From Rhyzopertha dominica (lineage: Eukaryota > Arthropoda > Insecta > Coleoptera > Bostrichidae), in assembly GCA_025024175.1 (NCBI GenBank), contig QCXZ01000086.1:21480245-21544244 (forward strand): a stretch of DNA of 64,000 nt, in the 5' to 3' direction. The notes below the pieces were generated by a model. The model worked only from the letters and a program-made list of their open reading frames with translations, made no database searches and was not told the DNA's origin. The translations under genes were made by a program, and so were the position numbers. Positions 26,201 through 33,940 of the stretch are shown here, piece after piece. How positions within the stretch are numbered: the stretch's first letter is position 1; every line of letters starts with the position of its first letter.

Positions 26201-29200
26201 CCCAAGTGTTCCGTACAACAACCTGCTCTCACTCACTATACTAGCAGAAGATCTGTTCAAAAAATTTTGAAAAAAGAGAAGTTTCATCCATACAAAATTT
26301 AATTATTACAAGAACTGAGCGAAGATGATTTCGATCGTAGGATAGAATTTTGCGAAACTGCTATGAACATGACAGATGAAGATAGAAATATTTTACATTG
26401 GATTTTTTTCTGATGAAGCGACTTTTTGCCTCAATAGTAATGTGAATAAACATAATTGCAGATATGGGTCGGACACAAATCCACATTGGATGGAACAAGT
26501 CCACACACAACACCCTCAGAAAGTGAATGTCTGGTGTGTTATTATCGGTGAGCACATTACGGGGGCTTTTTTCATCGATGGAAATTTGAATGCGGTCAAG
26601 TATTTACAGCTCTTGCGCGAACACATTATACCAGAATTCGCCTGTTCCCTANTCGTGAAAATGCTGCGCGTCCTTCTGAACAGATATGGTTTCAGCAAGA
26701 TGGTGCACCGCCCCATTTTGCAGTCAACGTTCGTGGATATTTGAATGCGATATTTCCAGACAGATGGATTGGTCGGCGCGGAGCGATAGAATGCCCAGCA
26801 CGTTCCCCCGATCTGACGCGGCTTGATTTTTTCCTGTGGGGGTAGCTGAAAAATCGTATTTATGCTAATCGGCCACATAATGCAGAAGATTTAAAGGGAC
26901 GAATCAGGGCAGAAATTCAGAACTTACCTCCAAATATGCTACAAAGAACATATTTTACTCAAGACTGCATCACTACCCGGAAGTAAATTGGGAACATTTT
27001 GAGCGTCCTCTGTAATGTAAACTTGAAAAAATACTGCATTTTCAGAGAATCATGTTTTTCTTTTTTACTTTTTGGGTACCTAATTCAACAATAAATTGAT
27101 CAAACTAGACGAACATTATTACCAGTTAAGGAAAAATGGTAATGCCTGTTTTTTTTGTCCATTTTAGCGACAAAGAAAATAGTTTTCATTATTTTCGTTC
27201 TTTGTCGGGCTCAATTATTGTATTTAGACTTTTCTCAACTCAGAAGCAATAAATCGTACAAGTGTGATACATTTTTGACCTTGCGCCCATATCTCGGAAA
27301 CGAGAGCAGACACGGAGTTGAAAAAATTCCAGAAAATGCGTTTTAATTGCCAATACGTCCATGCACAATTTCAGAAAAATCAGTCGAACAGGGTCTGAAA
27401 TATCCTGCTGGTTCCATACTTTGTAGCGACCCTGTATAAGCCAACGTATTATCTGTCGTTAAAATGTCTGGCATCAGACCATTTTCAAAAGCTGATCTAA
27501 GAAAGACAAATAGCAGATCTAGACTAAGAAAATCTATTTATACCAGCCACACATGAGAAGACAAGACTTGAAGAGACGCTTTTACAGTTTGATGTAAAAT
27601 TTTTCGATTGGCATGTGCAGCAGCAATTATTCTTTTGAATAAATCCCTTCCATTTTCAGATTCAATAATGTGTCCGAACCTGCCCCAAGCCTGCCCGAAA
27701 GTATGACATTGTGGGTGAGGTTCGTACAAATGTAATATTTCAGAAAAAAAATGTACAGAAACGCTTGAATCCAGTATTCCAAATACTTTACAGCATAAAT
27801 AACTTAAAACTAATGTGACCATACAACAATTACGTTTGTCGCATATATCGACTTCCAAACTGCCCCGCTCTACACTAGGTTTGAAGTGTGTTTTAAAATG
27901 CGTCTTTTTTAGACGTAACTGTACTCAGCGCACTGTGCTCTCCGAGCAATTTGAGCTCGGTAACCCTGGTGGGATCCTCGCCATCGGACAATAACGTCGA
28001 CACTTCCCCAGGTCATTCCTCGAGACAGGAAACTGTTCGAACTGTCGTGACCAAAACGGAAGAAAAGAAGATCGAGCGTTGTATCTCAGAGGAGACTGAC
28101 GAACAATCGGAGGACATGACGGTGTTTTACAACCCTATGCACAGGGCATCGTGTAGTTCGTCTAGATCAGCATCTATCTCTACATCAACCACCAGCGCTG
28201 TATTACAAGTGAGTTATGCGTAAAGTAAAGGTGTACGTAAGGCATCGTTCACATTTCATTAAGATAATTAAAAAAATACTAATTCAAATTCAATAATAGT
28301 CTTGTATCAAATACATTTTATACATAAAAAAACCCGGGCCCCTTTGGCCCTGACGTAAGGGTGTGTTTCTTTGTAGAGTTACTACGGATCGAGGAGGTCG
28401 ATGCAGGAGGGTGAAGCTTGCTCCACGGCTAGATCAAGTTTTCAACACGATTCCCCGCAGAAGCCGAGCAAAGCGGGTGTGGTTATTACGTCATTTCGCC
28501 AGTCGAAGAGGCGGAGCAGCACGTCGGGCGCGGCAGCCGCATTCGCAATCGCCACATCGGGCTCCAGCAACCCCAGAGATCTGTCCCCAAGCACCAGGGA
28601 CGGTAGGCAAGACACGCAGGATGATTTCGCCGCGGCGGAAAGGCACAGGTTCAAAGAGAACGTCATATCGACCGCCTGTACGATGCGGGTGTTGAACGTG
28701 CTAAGGCACTGGATTTCGAAACATTCTCAGGACTTTCGAAAACGACCAGAGGCTCAAAAACCTTACCATTGAGTTCTTAGACGACATAATCTACAGTCCC
28801 AATCTGTTACCGGCCGAGCACAAGGCGGCCAGCCAACTGCTGAGATTACTGACCAAGGAGGACCCAGACGGATCCAAGATCGATATAGTTCAACTGGTGA
28901 CAACTCCGGTGGTAATTTGATACGGTCGTATTTTGCGCGACAAGGTTTTAATTCGAAGTTTGCAGACGCCCACCAAGGAAAACATTGAGACTCTGTCGGC
29001 GCTGGAGATAGCGGAACAGCTCACCTTCATCGACCACCAGATCTTCATTTCTATTTCGAGCGAGTACGCTGCGAACCCACGGGAAAGGGCAATTTAATCA
29101 CACCTTTTTTCCCGTAGGGAGTTCCTAGGCCAGGCGTGGATGAAGACCGATAAGAACAGCAAAGCCCCGCATATCTTGCNGATGACCAGAAGGTTCAACG

Positions 29201-32200
29201 ACGTCTCCAGGCTCGTCGCTTCTGAAATATTACGCAGGTCGTCTCTGACCGCAAGAGTCGCGGCGATTGAAAAATGGGCGGCCGTGGCCGACATATCGAG
29301 ATGTTTGCACAACTTCAACGGGGTCCTGCAAATCTGCTCCGCGTTCACTAACAGCGCCGTGTTTAGGCTCAAGAAAACTTGGGAGAAAGTTTCGAAAACC
29401 GTAAGTTTGTGGAAGATTCGATGCATAGTAGCGTAACTTAAAACTTCTTATGACACCGTCATTTTTAGACGGAAAATCGAAGCTTCATTCATTGCTGGCA
29501 TTAAAATTTCGCGTTGGCGACCACAATCACATTTTGTTTTTGCGAATGTAGTCGTTGATGAAGTTGTGCATATGACACATGACGGGGCGCGTTGGCGTTA
29601 CATTTTAGCATATCTTCTAGATGCTTATAAAGAATTACTCTGTCATTCCACTGTCTGCAGTGGCGGACTAACATCCTCGGAGGCCCGGGGCGGCATGTAA
29701 TACTGGCTACCCGTACCCTGTGTACGACATAATTTCCCCATTATGATAATCAATAAAAATCAGATGGTATCTATTATCAAGGTCCTCATGGTATCTCAAT
29801 TGAGAACGATCCTCGTATACCCACCTGCTGCTACTTGTCGCGAATTCACAGGATTATTCAACATTTATGGAAAAAAGATTCAACGAATTTTTCAATAATG
29901 TGAGCTATTAGGCTGTTTCTTACCTCCTGTAAGCTTTAAAACTCACCCACTTTAAATGCCATCATGTGCAGTATTCAGTATTGTTACTTGCAAAAAATTA
30001 ACGCAAAGAAAACAGCTAAAAGGGCGTTTGTTAAAAAAACTGTATATAAAAACGAAATTATTAGATCAATCATTGTGAAATTTAACGAAGTTTTATTCTG
30101 ATACGAACCGATTAAAAGCCATCGAAATCGGTCAAGAATGTCTACCCATATAGCGTATAATTACTTATACTTACAGATATGCAGACACGAATCGTTTTTT
30201 CAAAGTCAATTTTAGATCATTAAATAATTAAATATGTTATCACTTGATTGGTAAATTGGTATATACAAGAGATAAATTTTTCTCTTCTTTCGGAACTGTG
30301 GTTTGTAGTACTAGTCTAGTATTCACAAGTAAAGTTTTCCCATTGGAATAAGATTATATGGAAGGTACTTTTGTGTAGAAATCAATCGTAAAGGAAACGA
30401 TCGCTCTCACAATGGGTTTACTGCAGATACGTGTAGCTAGCATAAATTTGCATAATTGGGGTCGACTACAAACCTTCCAGTCCCGTATTGAAAATTATCA
30501 TCATGTTTAGAAAATATGTAATACCGTTTAGAACAGTTTGTAGGTATGAATTTGAATAATATTGGTTACACATATTTGTTTTCTTACTTGTATAAGTACT
30601 TGTTTATGAATAGGATTTAAGCAGCACTTCAGCAATATTTGTCAAAGAAACTCCAAAAATTTTTTGAAACATACAGTTGAAACAAGTTTTTAAAATAAAT
30701 AAAAAAATCACTTAGGAAGCGAGACGTCATAGAATAATATGCCAACCTGATATGATTTAAAACGATTAGAGACGCCATCGCATCCCAGGTGCTTGGTGTT
30801 TAATTACTTAAAAAAATTGTTGGAAATGCATGTATCAAACGTTTTTCTTTGAGCTTCTTAGACTTAAATTGCAAAAGTAATCCAAACGTCAGAATATTAA
30901 TTTTTGTCAGTGTTTAAATCAATGACAGCATTTCTCCGAAAAAAAGTATTTGTTTACTTCACCTAACATTAAAGCAGGCCAGATATTGTTTTATACAAGA
31001 AATAGTTAGAAGAAAAAAACAAAAAACTCATTCTTCTTGGTATGGTCCAACATCAGAACATAAATGCTGGATGGGCACCCACATATAGTTTGCTTATTAT
31101 GTTGTGATGGTTATACTTTTGTTATTTGACTGCTCAACTGCATTAGTAACAGAAACAAGTAATTTTGATACTCAACAGGTATACGGTGTCATTACATTTT
31201 AGGAATTTTGTGTCTCAACACTATGACTAGTTTGCAAATTTAATATCAGCTAATATAATGTATGTATTAGGTACTTACTTTTTTCCATTAGATCACATGC
31301 AGAGATATAGAATAGATTTAATATAGGTACGATCGTTCAACTCACAAACCTAGGGATTCAATGAAAACAAGTCGTACGGCCGCTACCCTATACAATTATC
31401 TTTGCCAAAGCCGATATTAGCTAATATTAAACCCGGTAACCATACAGCTCCTTCAAGTAAGGCGGTTCAGATTTAAATGACGGGATTTTGATATTAGCTT
31501 AAATACGGAGAATAGGAACCAGCCACCGGCGCATAAACTATTTGTATTACACTTTGTATGTACATACAAACGATATTTCAACCTCTCCAGGGTTAGTCAT
31601 AGCCATAGCTAGCAACGTTAGCACAGCAGTGTTACCACATGTGATTTTTTAATTTCACACACAATAACGTGCAAAACTAATTAATTGCTTGACAGAAATA
31701 GTGTTGGCCAATGCGTCTGCTTAAGTAATAGAATCATTTGTAGATTTTGCCTCTGCCCCCCTCCATAGTCCGCCAGTGACTTCTTCGGGACTGTTTTCGA
31801 CAGTATTTCTAACTCAACCCCAGGATTTGACTGCTGAAGACGTCGAGTCCTCAAAGTGCCATGCTCTCTAAGTCTTATGTCAGTCACTGAAAAAGTTGTA
31901 TTACAAGGAGTCCTGTCTGTTTGGATACTGTTCCGCCTATAGTCGTGCGCCAACCCGACAATTCGTATCAGCTTTTACACAATATGAGATACATGTCTGT
32001 AAGATTAGAAAATGTGTAATTCACGATTTCAACTAAGTCAAAAGGCGTAGTAAATACAAAAACAAACTTATAAATTAGATCAGTGAATTGAATTTTCAAA
32101 AATACGGCTTACACACTTATTATTTAACTTCCATTTCGATAAATCGTGCTCATTCGATCGTCCGGATCTACAGTTAAGGGTTGTTGGTGTAATTTCGGAC

Positions 32201-32793
32201 AAGCTTTTTTTGTAGGCTTTGGTCTGAATATGAAGCAGCATTGAGCCTCGAAACCCGTCACATTAGCAAACTACAAAAAATGTCCAAAGTTTGGTCAGTT
32301 TTACTGTATTTCTATTAAATTTTGTTCCAGACGAAACAGACTATAGAAAAGCTGCAGAACATTGTCTCTTCCGATGGAAGGTTCCGCTCACTAAGAGATG
32401 CCCTACACAGGTGTGATCCTCCGTGCATTCCATATCTGGGGCTCTACCTCACAGATCTGTCGTTTATCGAAGAGGGCACGCCCAACTTCACGCAGGATGG
32501 TCTCCTGAATTTTTCCAAGATGAGGATGGTGTGTCTCGCAAATTCTTTCGGTTTCTCCATAGTAATCGTCTCAATTTTAGATTGCTCACGTAATAAGGGA
32601 GATTCGCCACTTCCAGCAGACCCCGTACAAGATAGAATTGATCAGGAAAGTGGCCAATTATCTTCTGGATAGATCGCTATTGTTAGAAGACGACGATCTT
32701 TACCGCATATCCCTGGAGATCGAGCCGAGGACATCGCGTTTGAGTAGTTCCGCGATTGGTCAATTATCAATACCAACCGGCACGAAACTTTAA
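5138..32793 (+). CDS. RASGRF: Ras-specific guanine nucleotide-releasing factor (RASGRF-like), 15 coding exons, one frameshift
   Basis: Exons: 5138-5296, 11774-11905, 11971-12077, 18142-18289, 22947-24078, 24131-24255, 24304-24571, 24749-25084, 25135-25335, 27913-28208, 28377-28911, 28966-29063, 29118-29400, 32331-32528, 32581-32793 (TAA). Every junction is GT-AG and phase-compatible. The sum is 4231 nt, that is 1410 codons plus one surplus base, located in exon 11. The product would be about 1409 residues. Order: PH1 (about 20-135), coiled coil (136-182), IQ motif (near 230-250, [14 protein letters not shown]), DH/RhoGEF (about 270-455), PH2 (480-640), REM split by a long variable Ser-rich linker, CDC25 RasGEF (about 1150-1390). 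Family members load GTP onto Ras, and often Rac, in response to calcium/calmodulin. An upstream acceptor at 5117 suggests a further 5' non-coding exon. Identity is by domain order and motif match to vertebrate RASGRF1/2. Confidence 0.93.
6813..7875. mobile_element. Non-autonomous hAT-type element, 1063 bp
   Basis: Bounded by CAGGGTTGGCA and its reverse complement, and flanked by a perfect 8-bp target duplication CCATTGAG (6805-6812 and 7876-7883). An 8-bp duplication and CAGGG-type ends are standard for hAT. No transposase frame remains. It sits inside mariner copy 1 and contains a smaller MITE. Confidence 0.9.
7444..7571. mobile_element. Small palindromic MITE nested in the hAT element
   Basis: Inverted ends of the type ggtcggttcctattctcttt...aaaagccggct with inner attttaagc/gttgattt blocks. 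The same family is seen at 36169-36275. It is a third nesting level: MITE in hAT element in mariner in RASGRF intron 1. Confidence 0.65.
8326..10200 (-). mobile_element. 5'-truncated non-LTR retrotransposon (LINE) with an open reverse transcriptase frame
   Basis: A 563-codon minus-strand frame (10218 to 8527) covers most of a LINE reverse transcriptase: [12 protein letters not shown] (motif A), [11 protein letters not shown] (motif B) and [10 protein letters not shown] (catalytic motif C). It is followed by a C-terminal region and a 3' end with an (AAT)n tail at about 8326-8350. No endonuclease domain is present, so the copy is 5' truncated; the first residues come from flanking DNA. CR1/Jockey-like is the best guess at clade. 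The intact frame implies a fairly recent insertion into mariner copy 1, just upstream of its transposase start. Confidence 0.88.
11774..12077 (+). CDS. RASGRF: RASGRF exons 2-3: remainder of PH1
   Basis: Exon 2 (11774-11905, 44 codons, phase 0) reads [16 protein letters not shown]..., the central PH strands. Exon 3 (11971-12077) reads [12 protein letters not shown]... and ends in the C-terminal PH helix with its invariant Trp ([11 protein letters not shown]). It ends two bases into a Ser codon that exon 4 completes. Intron 2 is only 65 bp. Confidence 0.88.
12130..12360 (-). repeat. Terminal-type repeat of Penelope-like/retrozyme family, copy B (inverted)
   Basis: Reverse complement of the repeat at 1-310. 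With copy C (13108-13290) it forms a large inverted repeat around about 750 bp of AT-rich DNA. It contains a decayed hammerhead at 12224-12261. Confidence 0.65.
12224..12261 (-). ncRNA. Decayed hammerhead-like core
   Basis: Minus strand: GGTA, CTTACGA (one change from CTGACGA), TGGC-ATATTA-GC, GGAAA, palindromic AGCGCT, T, TACC. The stem I pairing GGTA/TACC is kept while the CUGANGA box is damaged, so it is probably inactive. Confidence 0.5.
13108..13290 (+). repeat. Terminal-type repeat of Penelope-like/retrozyme family, copy C
   Basis: Same orientation as the repeat at 1-310 and inverted relative to 12130-12360. It carries the best-preserved hammerhead of the family (13229-13266). Confidence 0.65.
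13229..13266 (+). ncRNA. Hammerhead ribozyme, near-canonical core
   Basis: Elements in order: GGTA (13229-13232), CTGACGA (13233-13239), T, stem II GGC-ATATTA-GCC (13241-13252), GAA plus palindromic AGCGCT (13253-13261), cleavage site after CTT (13262), TACC (13263-13266). GGTA pairs with TACC to give stem I. The self-complementary AGCGCT fits the dimeric, minimal stem III hammerheads known in Penelope-like elements. All core nucleotides are intact by eye. Activity and transcription are inferred only. Confidence 0.7.
13740..14402 (+). mobile_element. Penelope-like element 1, 5' half (reverse transcriptase relic)
   Basis: Frames broken by stops read [12 protein letters not shown]..., [12 protein letters not shown] (motif A region), [17 protein letters not shown] (motif before C) and [13 protein letters not shown], where the catalytic YVDD has become YVFN. 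The RT thumb region ([23 protein letters not shown]) follows to about 14380. It ends abruptly at the 14403-16830 insertion and resumes at about 16830. Confidence 0.82.
14876..15300 (-). mobile_element. LINE 3'-end fragment
   Basis: The minus strand reads [12 protein letters not shown]..., ...[13 protein letters not shown]..., [12 protein letters not shown] and then a stop. This is the usual C-terminal tail of Jockey/CR1-type polymerases. It is followed by a short 3' UTR and an AAT-rich tail at about 14880-14900, resembling the 3' end of the LINE at 8326. Only the last part of the element is kept. Confidence 0.6.
16159..16593. mobile_element. hAT-type MITE, 435 bp
   Basis: Terminal inverted repeats CAGGGGCGGATCCA / TGGATCCGCCCCTG, with poly-G tracts just inside both ends. 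Flanked by a perfect 8-bp duplication TATTGCTC (16151-16158 and 16594-16601). No coding capacity. Confidence 0.92.
16830..17480 (+). mobile_element. Penelope-like element 1, 3' half (GIY-YIG endonuclease region)
   Basis: Frames resume with [16 protein letters not shown], then at 17116-17310 a segment with [28 protein letters not shown], matching the GIY-YIG-like endonuclease of Penelope-like elements (usually GVYxI...YIGxTGRSFxxRxxEH). The YIG Tyr-Ile are replaced (CLG). Stops interrupt both ends. A hammerhead-like 3' terminus follows at 17444-17480. Confidence 0.82.
17444..17480 (+). ncRNA. Decayed hammerhead-like terminus of Penelope-like element 1
   Basis: TTTGACAA in place of CTGANGA, then a self-complementary stem II (GGCC-TAGA-A-GGCC), then GAAACATG. 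Stem II and the GAAA box remain, while the first box and the cleavage triplet are damaged. Position directly after the endonuclease region fits the terminal repeat of Penelope-like elements. Confidence 0.5.
18142..18289 (+). CDS. RASGRF: RASGRF exon 4: coiled coil
   Basis: 49 codons plus one base, beginning by completing Ser and reading [20 protein letters not shown]..., ending EIKKLRAE. Heptad-like Leu spacing gives the coiled coil that links PH1 to the IQ motif in this family. The bounds are ttcgcag and GCAGAG|gtaagt. Confidence 0.9.
19540..20193 (+). pseudogene. IS630/Tc1-type DDE transposase relic split by a MITE
   Basis: Downstream of the MITE, a frame reads [19 protein letters not shown]... 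and then [32 protein letters not shown]. The DNASFH block is the second catalytic Asp region of DDE_3 transposases and the [12 protein letters not shown] block precedes it. Upstream of the MITE, about 23 codons ([20 protein letters not shown]) continue the same protein. The fragment ends at a stop shortly after the Asp motif, so it lacks the last acidic residue. Confidence 0.65.
19612..19888. mobile_element. hAT-type MITE, 277 bp
   Basis: Ends CAGTGGCGTAGCCA / TGGCTGCGCCACTG with poly-G/poly-C just inside. Perfect 8-bp duplication ACATGGAG (19604-19611 and 19889-19896). It is inserted in the transposase relic. Confidence 0.92.
20200..21428. other. RASGRF intron 4 segment upstream of the E2-like pair
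   Basis: Intronic DNA of mixed composition. A moderately GC-rich patch at 20490-20800 has overlapping short frames on both strands (for example a 74-codon minus-strand frame 20769-20545) but no recognised domain. The region before 21429 may hold the promoter of the first E2-like gene; a block starting near 21340 is partly shared with the DNA before the second gene. Confidence 0.35.
21429..21982 (+). CDS. Divergent ubiquitin-conjugating E2 (UBC-fold)-like protein A, two exons
   Basis: Exons 21429-21668 (80 codons) and 21719-21982 (87 codons plus TAA), 50-bp GT-AG intron, 167 residues. The layout follows the UBC fold: N-terminal helix with [16 protein letters not shown], then [27 protein letters not shown] (like F.L.I.P.EG.Y.GG.F.F.), EHPPMIRF (like YPxxPPKVxF), [15 protein letters not shown] (like HPNI..G.VCLNIL) and a final [13 protein letters not shown] helix (like S.IYGLQ.LF). 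A Cys (PVCMYR) sits where the E2 catalytic Cys would be. The HPN motif is not preserved. Closest pattern by eye is the UBE2M/UBE2F group. Function is unknown; with HPN lost it could be a non-catalytic variant. Followed by AATAAA at 22051. Confidence 0.65.
22051..22056 (+). promoter_or_regulatory. Poly(A) signal of E2-like gene A
   Basis: AATAAA 69 bases after the stop codon, with no other gene between. Supports an independent short transcript. Confidence 0.6.
22197..22748 (+). CDS. Divergent ubiquitin-conjugating E2 (UBC-fold)-like protein B, two exons
   Basis: Paralogue of the preceding gene. Exons 22197-22436 (80 codons) and 22488-22748 (86 codons plus TAG), 51-bp intron at the identical position and phase, 166 residues. 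The start was chosen by alignment with gene A (both MNC.Y); an in-frame ATG nine codons upstream exists. It keeps [46 protein letters not shown] with the candidate active-site Cys, and [12 protein letters not shown]. The most variable segment lies after the Cys (GGSSGSMM versus EDRRANIN). Many differences between the copies are in third codon positions, suggesting selection on protein sequence. Poly(A) signal at 22854. Confidence 0.65.
22854..22859 (+). promoter_or_regulatory. Poly(A) signal of E2-like gene B
   Basis: AATAAA 105 bases after the stop codon and 88 bases before RASGRF exon 5. Confidence 0.55.
22947..24078 (+). CDS. RASGRF: RASGRF exon 5: IQ motif, DH (RhoGEF) domain, start of PH2
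   Basis: 377 codons plus one base in one open exon. After a Ser-rich spacer comes the IQ motif ([17 protein letters not shown]), then [11 protein letters not shown] and the DH domain with [62 protein letters not shown] and [21 protein letters not shown]2 opens with [16 protein letters not shown]. Donor GACGACG|gtaatt is phase 1. DH domains act on Rho/Rac GTPases; the family is bifunctional for Ras and Rac. Confidence 0.93.
24131..24571 (+). CDS. RASGRF: RASGRF exons 6-7: end of PH2 and start of REM
   Basis: Exon 6 (24131-24255) follows a 52-bp intron whose acceptor is set by phase; it encodes a Ser-rich insert and [17 protein letters not shown]. Exon 7 (24304-24571) encodes the PH2 C-terminal helix ([17 protein letters not shown]) and the start of REM ([28 protein letters not shown]), ending phase 1. 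Confidence 0.88.
24749..25335 (+). CDS. RASGRF: RASGRF exons 8-9: REM helices and variable linker
   Basis: Exon 8 (24749-25084) starts [23 protein letters not shown], the canonical RasGEF N-terminal (REM) signature, then a Ser/Arg-rich linker with two N bases (24946, 24961). A 50-bp intron leads to exon 9 (25135-25335), an acidic and Ser/Thr-rich linker ([15 protein letters not shown]), ending phase 1. Reading through the small intron gives a premature stop, so its removal is required. Confidence 0.85.
25609..27434 (+). mobile_element. Tc1/mariner-type transposon copy 2, 1826 bp
   Basis: Terminal inverted repeats CAGGGTCGCTAC / GTAGCGACCCTG flanked by TA (25607-25608, 27435-27436). The plus-strand transposase relic runs from the HTH region near 25974 ([28 protein letters not shown]) to [27 protein letters not shown] (first catalytic area), a [15 protein letters not shown] block after 26690, [15 protein letters not shown] near 26800 and a C-terminal [18 protein letters not shown]. 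The second-to-third Asp spacing is about 36 residues. Several stops and frameshifts and an N at 26652: inactive. It lies in RASGRF intron 9. Confidence 0.9.
27913..28208 (+). CDS. RASGRF: RASGRF exon 10: Ser-rich linker
   Basis: 98 codons, entering phase 1 and leaving phase 0. It encodes a low-complexity Ser/Thr/Glu linker between the REM halves ([33 protein letters not shown]). The linker is long and poorly conserved in all RASGRF proteins. Supported by splice signals and phase. Confidence 0.78.
28377..28911 (+). CDS. RASGRF: RASGRF exon 11: linker and second REM part, with 1-nt insertion
   Basis: Encodes [14 protein letters not shown]..., [13 protein letters not shown] (conserved in RASGRF) and [22 protein letters not shown]. 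At 28734-28736 the sequence is GACTTTCGAAAAC where conservation predicts GACTTCGAAAAC. The extra T shifts the frame to a TGA at 28770-28772, whereas skipping one base restores [25 protein letters not shown] to the donor at 28911. Exon length is 535, and 534 would be in phase. Either an assembly error or a truncating allele that would lose the CDC25 domain. Confidence 0.85.
28966..29400 (+). CDS. RASGRF: RASGRF exons 12-13: first half of CDC25 (RasGEF) domain
   Basis: Exon 12 (28966-29063) reads [23 protein letters not shown]; exon 13 (29118-29400) reads [13 protein letters not shown], then [43 protein letters not shown] and [13 protein letters not shown]. These are the catalytic core blocks that open Ras ([10 protein letters not shown], helix hairpin approach). 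One N at 29180. Confidence 0.92.
29658..31778. mobile_element. Probable hAT-like non-autonomous element, about 2.1 kb
   Basis: Left end CAGTGGCGGACTA; right end TAGTCCGCCAGTG (one change from a perfect inverse). The flanking 8-mers ACTGTCTG and ACTTCTTC are alike but not identical, so the target duplication is uncertain. The interior is AT-rich with no transposase. It occupies most of RASGRF intron 13. Confidence 0.6.
32331..32793 (+). CDS. RASGRF: RASGRF exons 14-15: end of CDC25 domain and stop
   Basis: Exon 14 (32331-32528) reads [58 protein letters not shown]; exon 15 (32581-32793) reads [36 protein letters not shown] and ends TAA. The intron is 52 bp. The C-terminal 20 residues are insect-specific Ser-rich sequence. 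Confidence 0.93.
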
Positions 32794-33940
32794 ACATTTC
32801 ATAAGAATGTATCGTTAGAGCCTTCCGCGGCCATGGTCCAGTGGATTTTCTTGGTTTCCAGGTTGGAACCGCGTCTTCGAAGACTTTGGTGCCGATGTTT
32901 CGCCCAATGCTACAAGGGGCATCTTCAAGGTACGACACCACTGCTAACATTTTCATGCAAGGTTTCTATAATTGAATCCGAATGTCTCATGCAGATTTGG
33001 TAACATGTTCCTCTTCCTATCCTTAAAAGCCCATCATCAGTAACCCTTGTAACGTTGAGCGAAACGTCTCGATATCTAGGCTTTCCACGACGCGGTTCCA
33101 ATCTAGAAGCCAAGAAAAATCATTTCAAAAGAATAATCTTATGGGCAAGACAATCCAGATAAAAAAGAATCATTTTGTAAACTGCGATATATTTATAGAT
33201 GCTACGCGATAAATTATCAATCAAGTGTTTTTCTCCTCGAAATCGCTGCTCTAAAGAAGTCTTTCATTAGTTAAAAGAGTCAAAGAACTGATAGTCGCTT
33301 TAAAGATCTCTCATCGTTTCCTTGCACTTATAGTACGATTTTTGAAATACCTCTGGATGTTGACAGACGAAATAGAGACGAGGGTGGCGGAATGCAACGG
33401 GTAGAAACAAGTGCCAAAAAAAATAAAATTCCGCCGCCCTACGTCGACATAGTTTAGATAGTAATTTTTCTCTCTAGGTAGCACGGGCAGAAGGTTGTTG
33501 ACTTTTTCGCAAAAAAATCTCTCGTAGGATTGCCAAAAATCGTTTTAGCTGTTAAATTACCAATGTGATAAGCATTGCAAGACGGTTGTACTAGTCTCAA
33601 TGTCTCATATCAGGTCATATCTCTCGCGTTTGGTTCAATTACAGGTTGCTATAACGTTACGACGGACTAGCACCCGCTAGATGGTGCGCGGTGTTCAATC
33701 AAAGTACAAACCGCAATCTTGGATCGTTGGCGCCCGTTCTCTATGTAGCTGTGAATCCGGTGACGTAAAAAAAGTTCTAGCTGTGAAATGTTATTAAATG
33801 TTCCCATGTTTTTGTATCAAGCTGTTTTTTCCTCGAACAAGATGTTATCTACTGAATTATATTGTAAATACAAAGGTATATATTTCTTTATATCTTGTTG
33901 TTCCATATATTGCAACTGTCAAGTTATTAATAATAAATTT
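32794..33940 (+). other. Probable RASGRF 3' UTR, containing a mobile inverted repeat
   Basis: No gene is seen until an AATAAA at 33932-33937, a plausible polyadenylation signal. The first part holds the inverted repeat with hammerhead-like cores. The UTR end was not confirmed by transcripts. Confidence 0.45.
32815..33125. repeat. Inverted repeat with two hammerhead-like cores
   Basis: Arms meet around ggttggaaccgcgtc (near 32863) and gacgcggttccaat (near 33090). On the minus strand about 32898-32936 reads TTGAAGA, T, GCCC-loop-GGGC, GAAACATC, a hammerhead with damaged first box. The plus-strand copy near 33028-33068 keeps GCGAAACGTC. Same architecture as the modules at 463-676 and 59470-59660. 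Confidence 0.55.

Noticed and set aside
27538..27858. 106-codon minus-strand frame in RASGRF intron 9
   Set aside because: Protein-like in places but matching no family and with no gene structure around it; kept out for lack of support.
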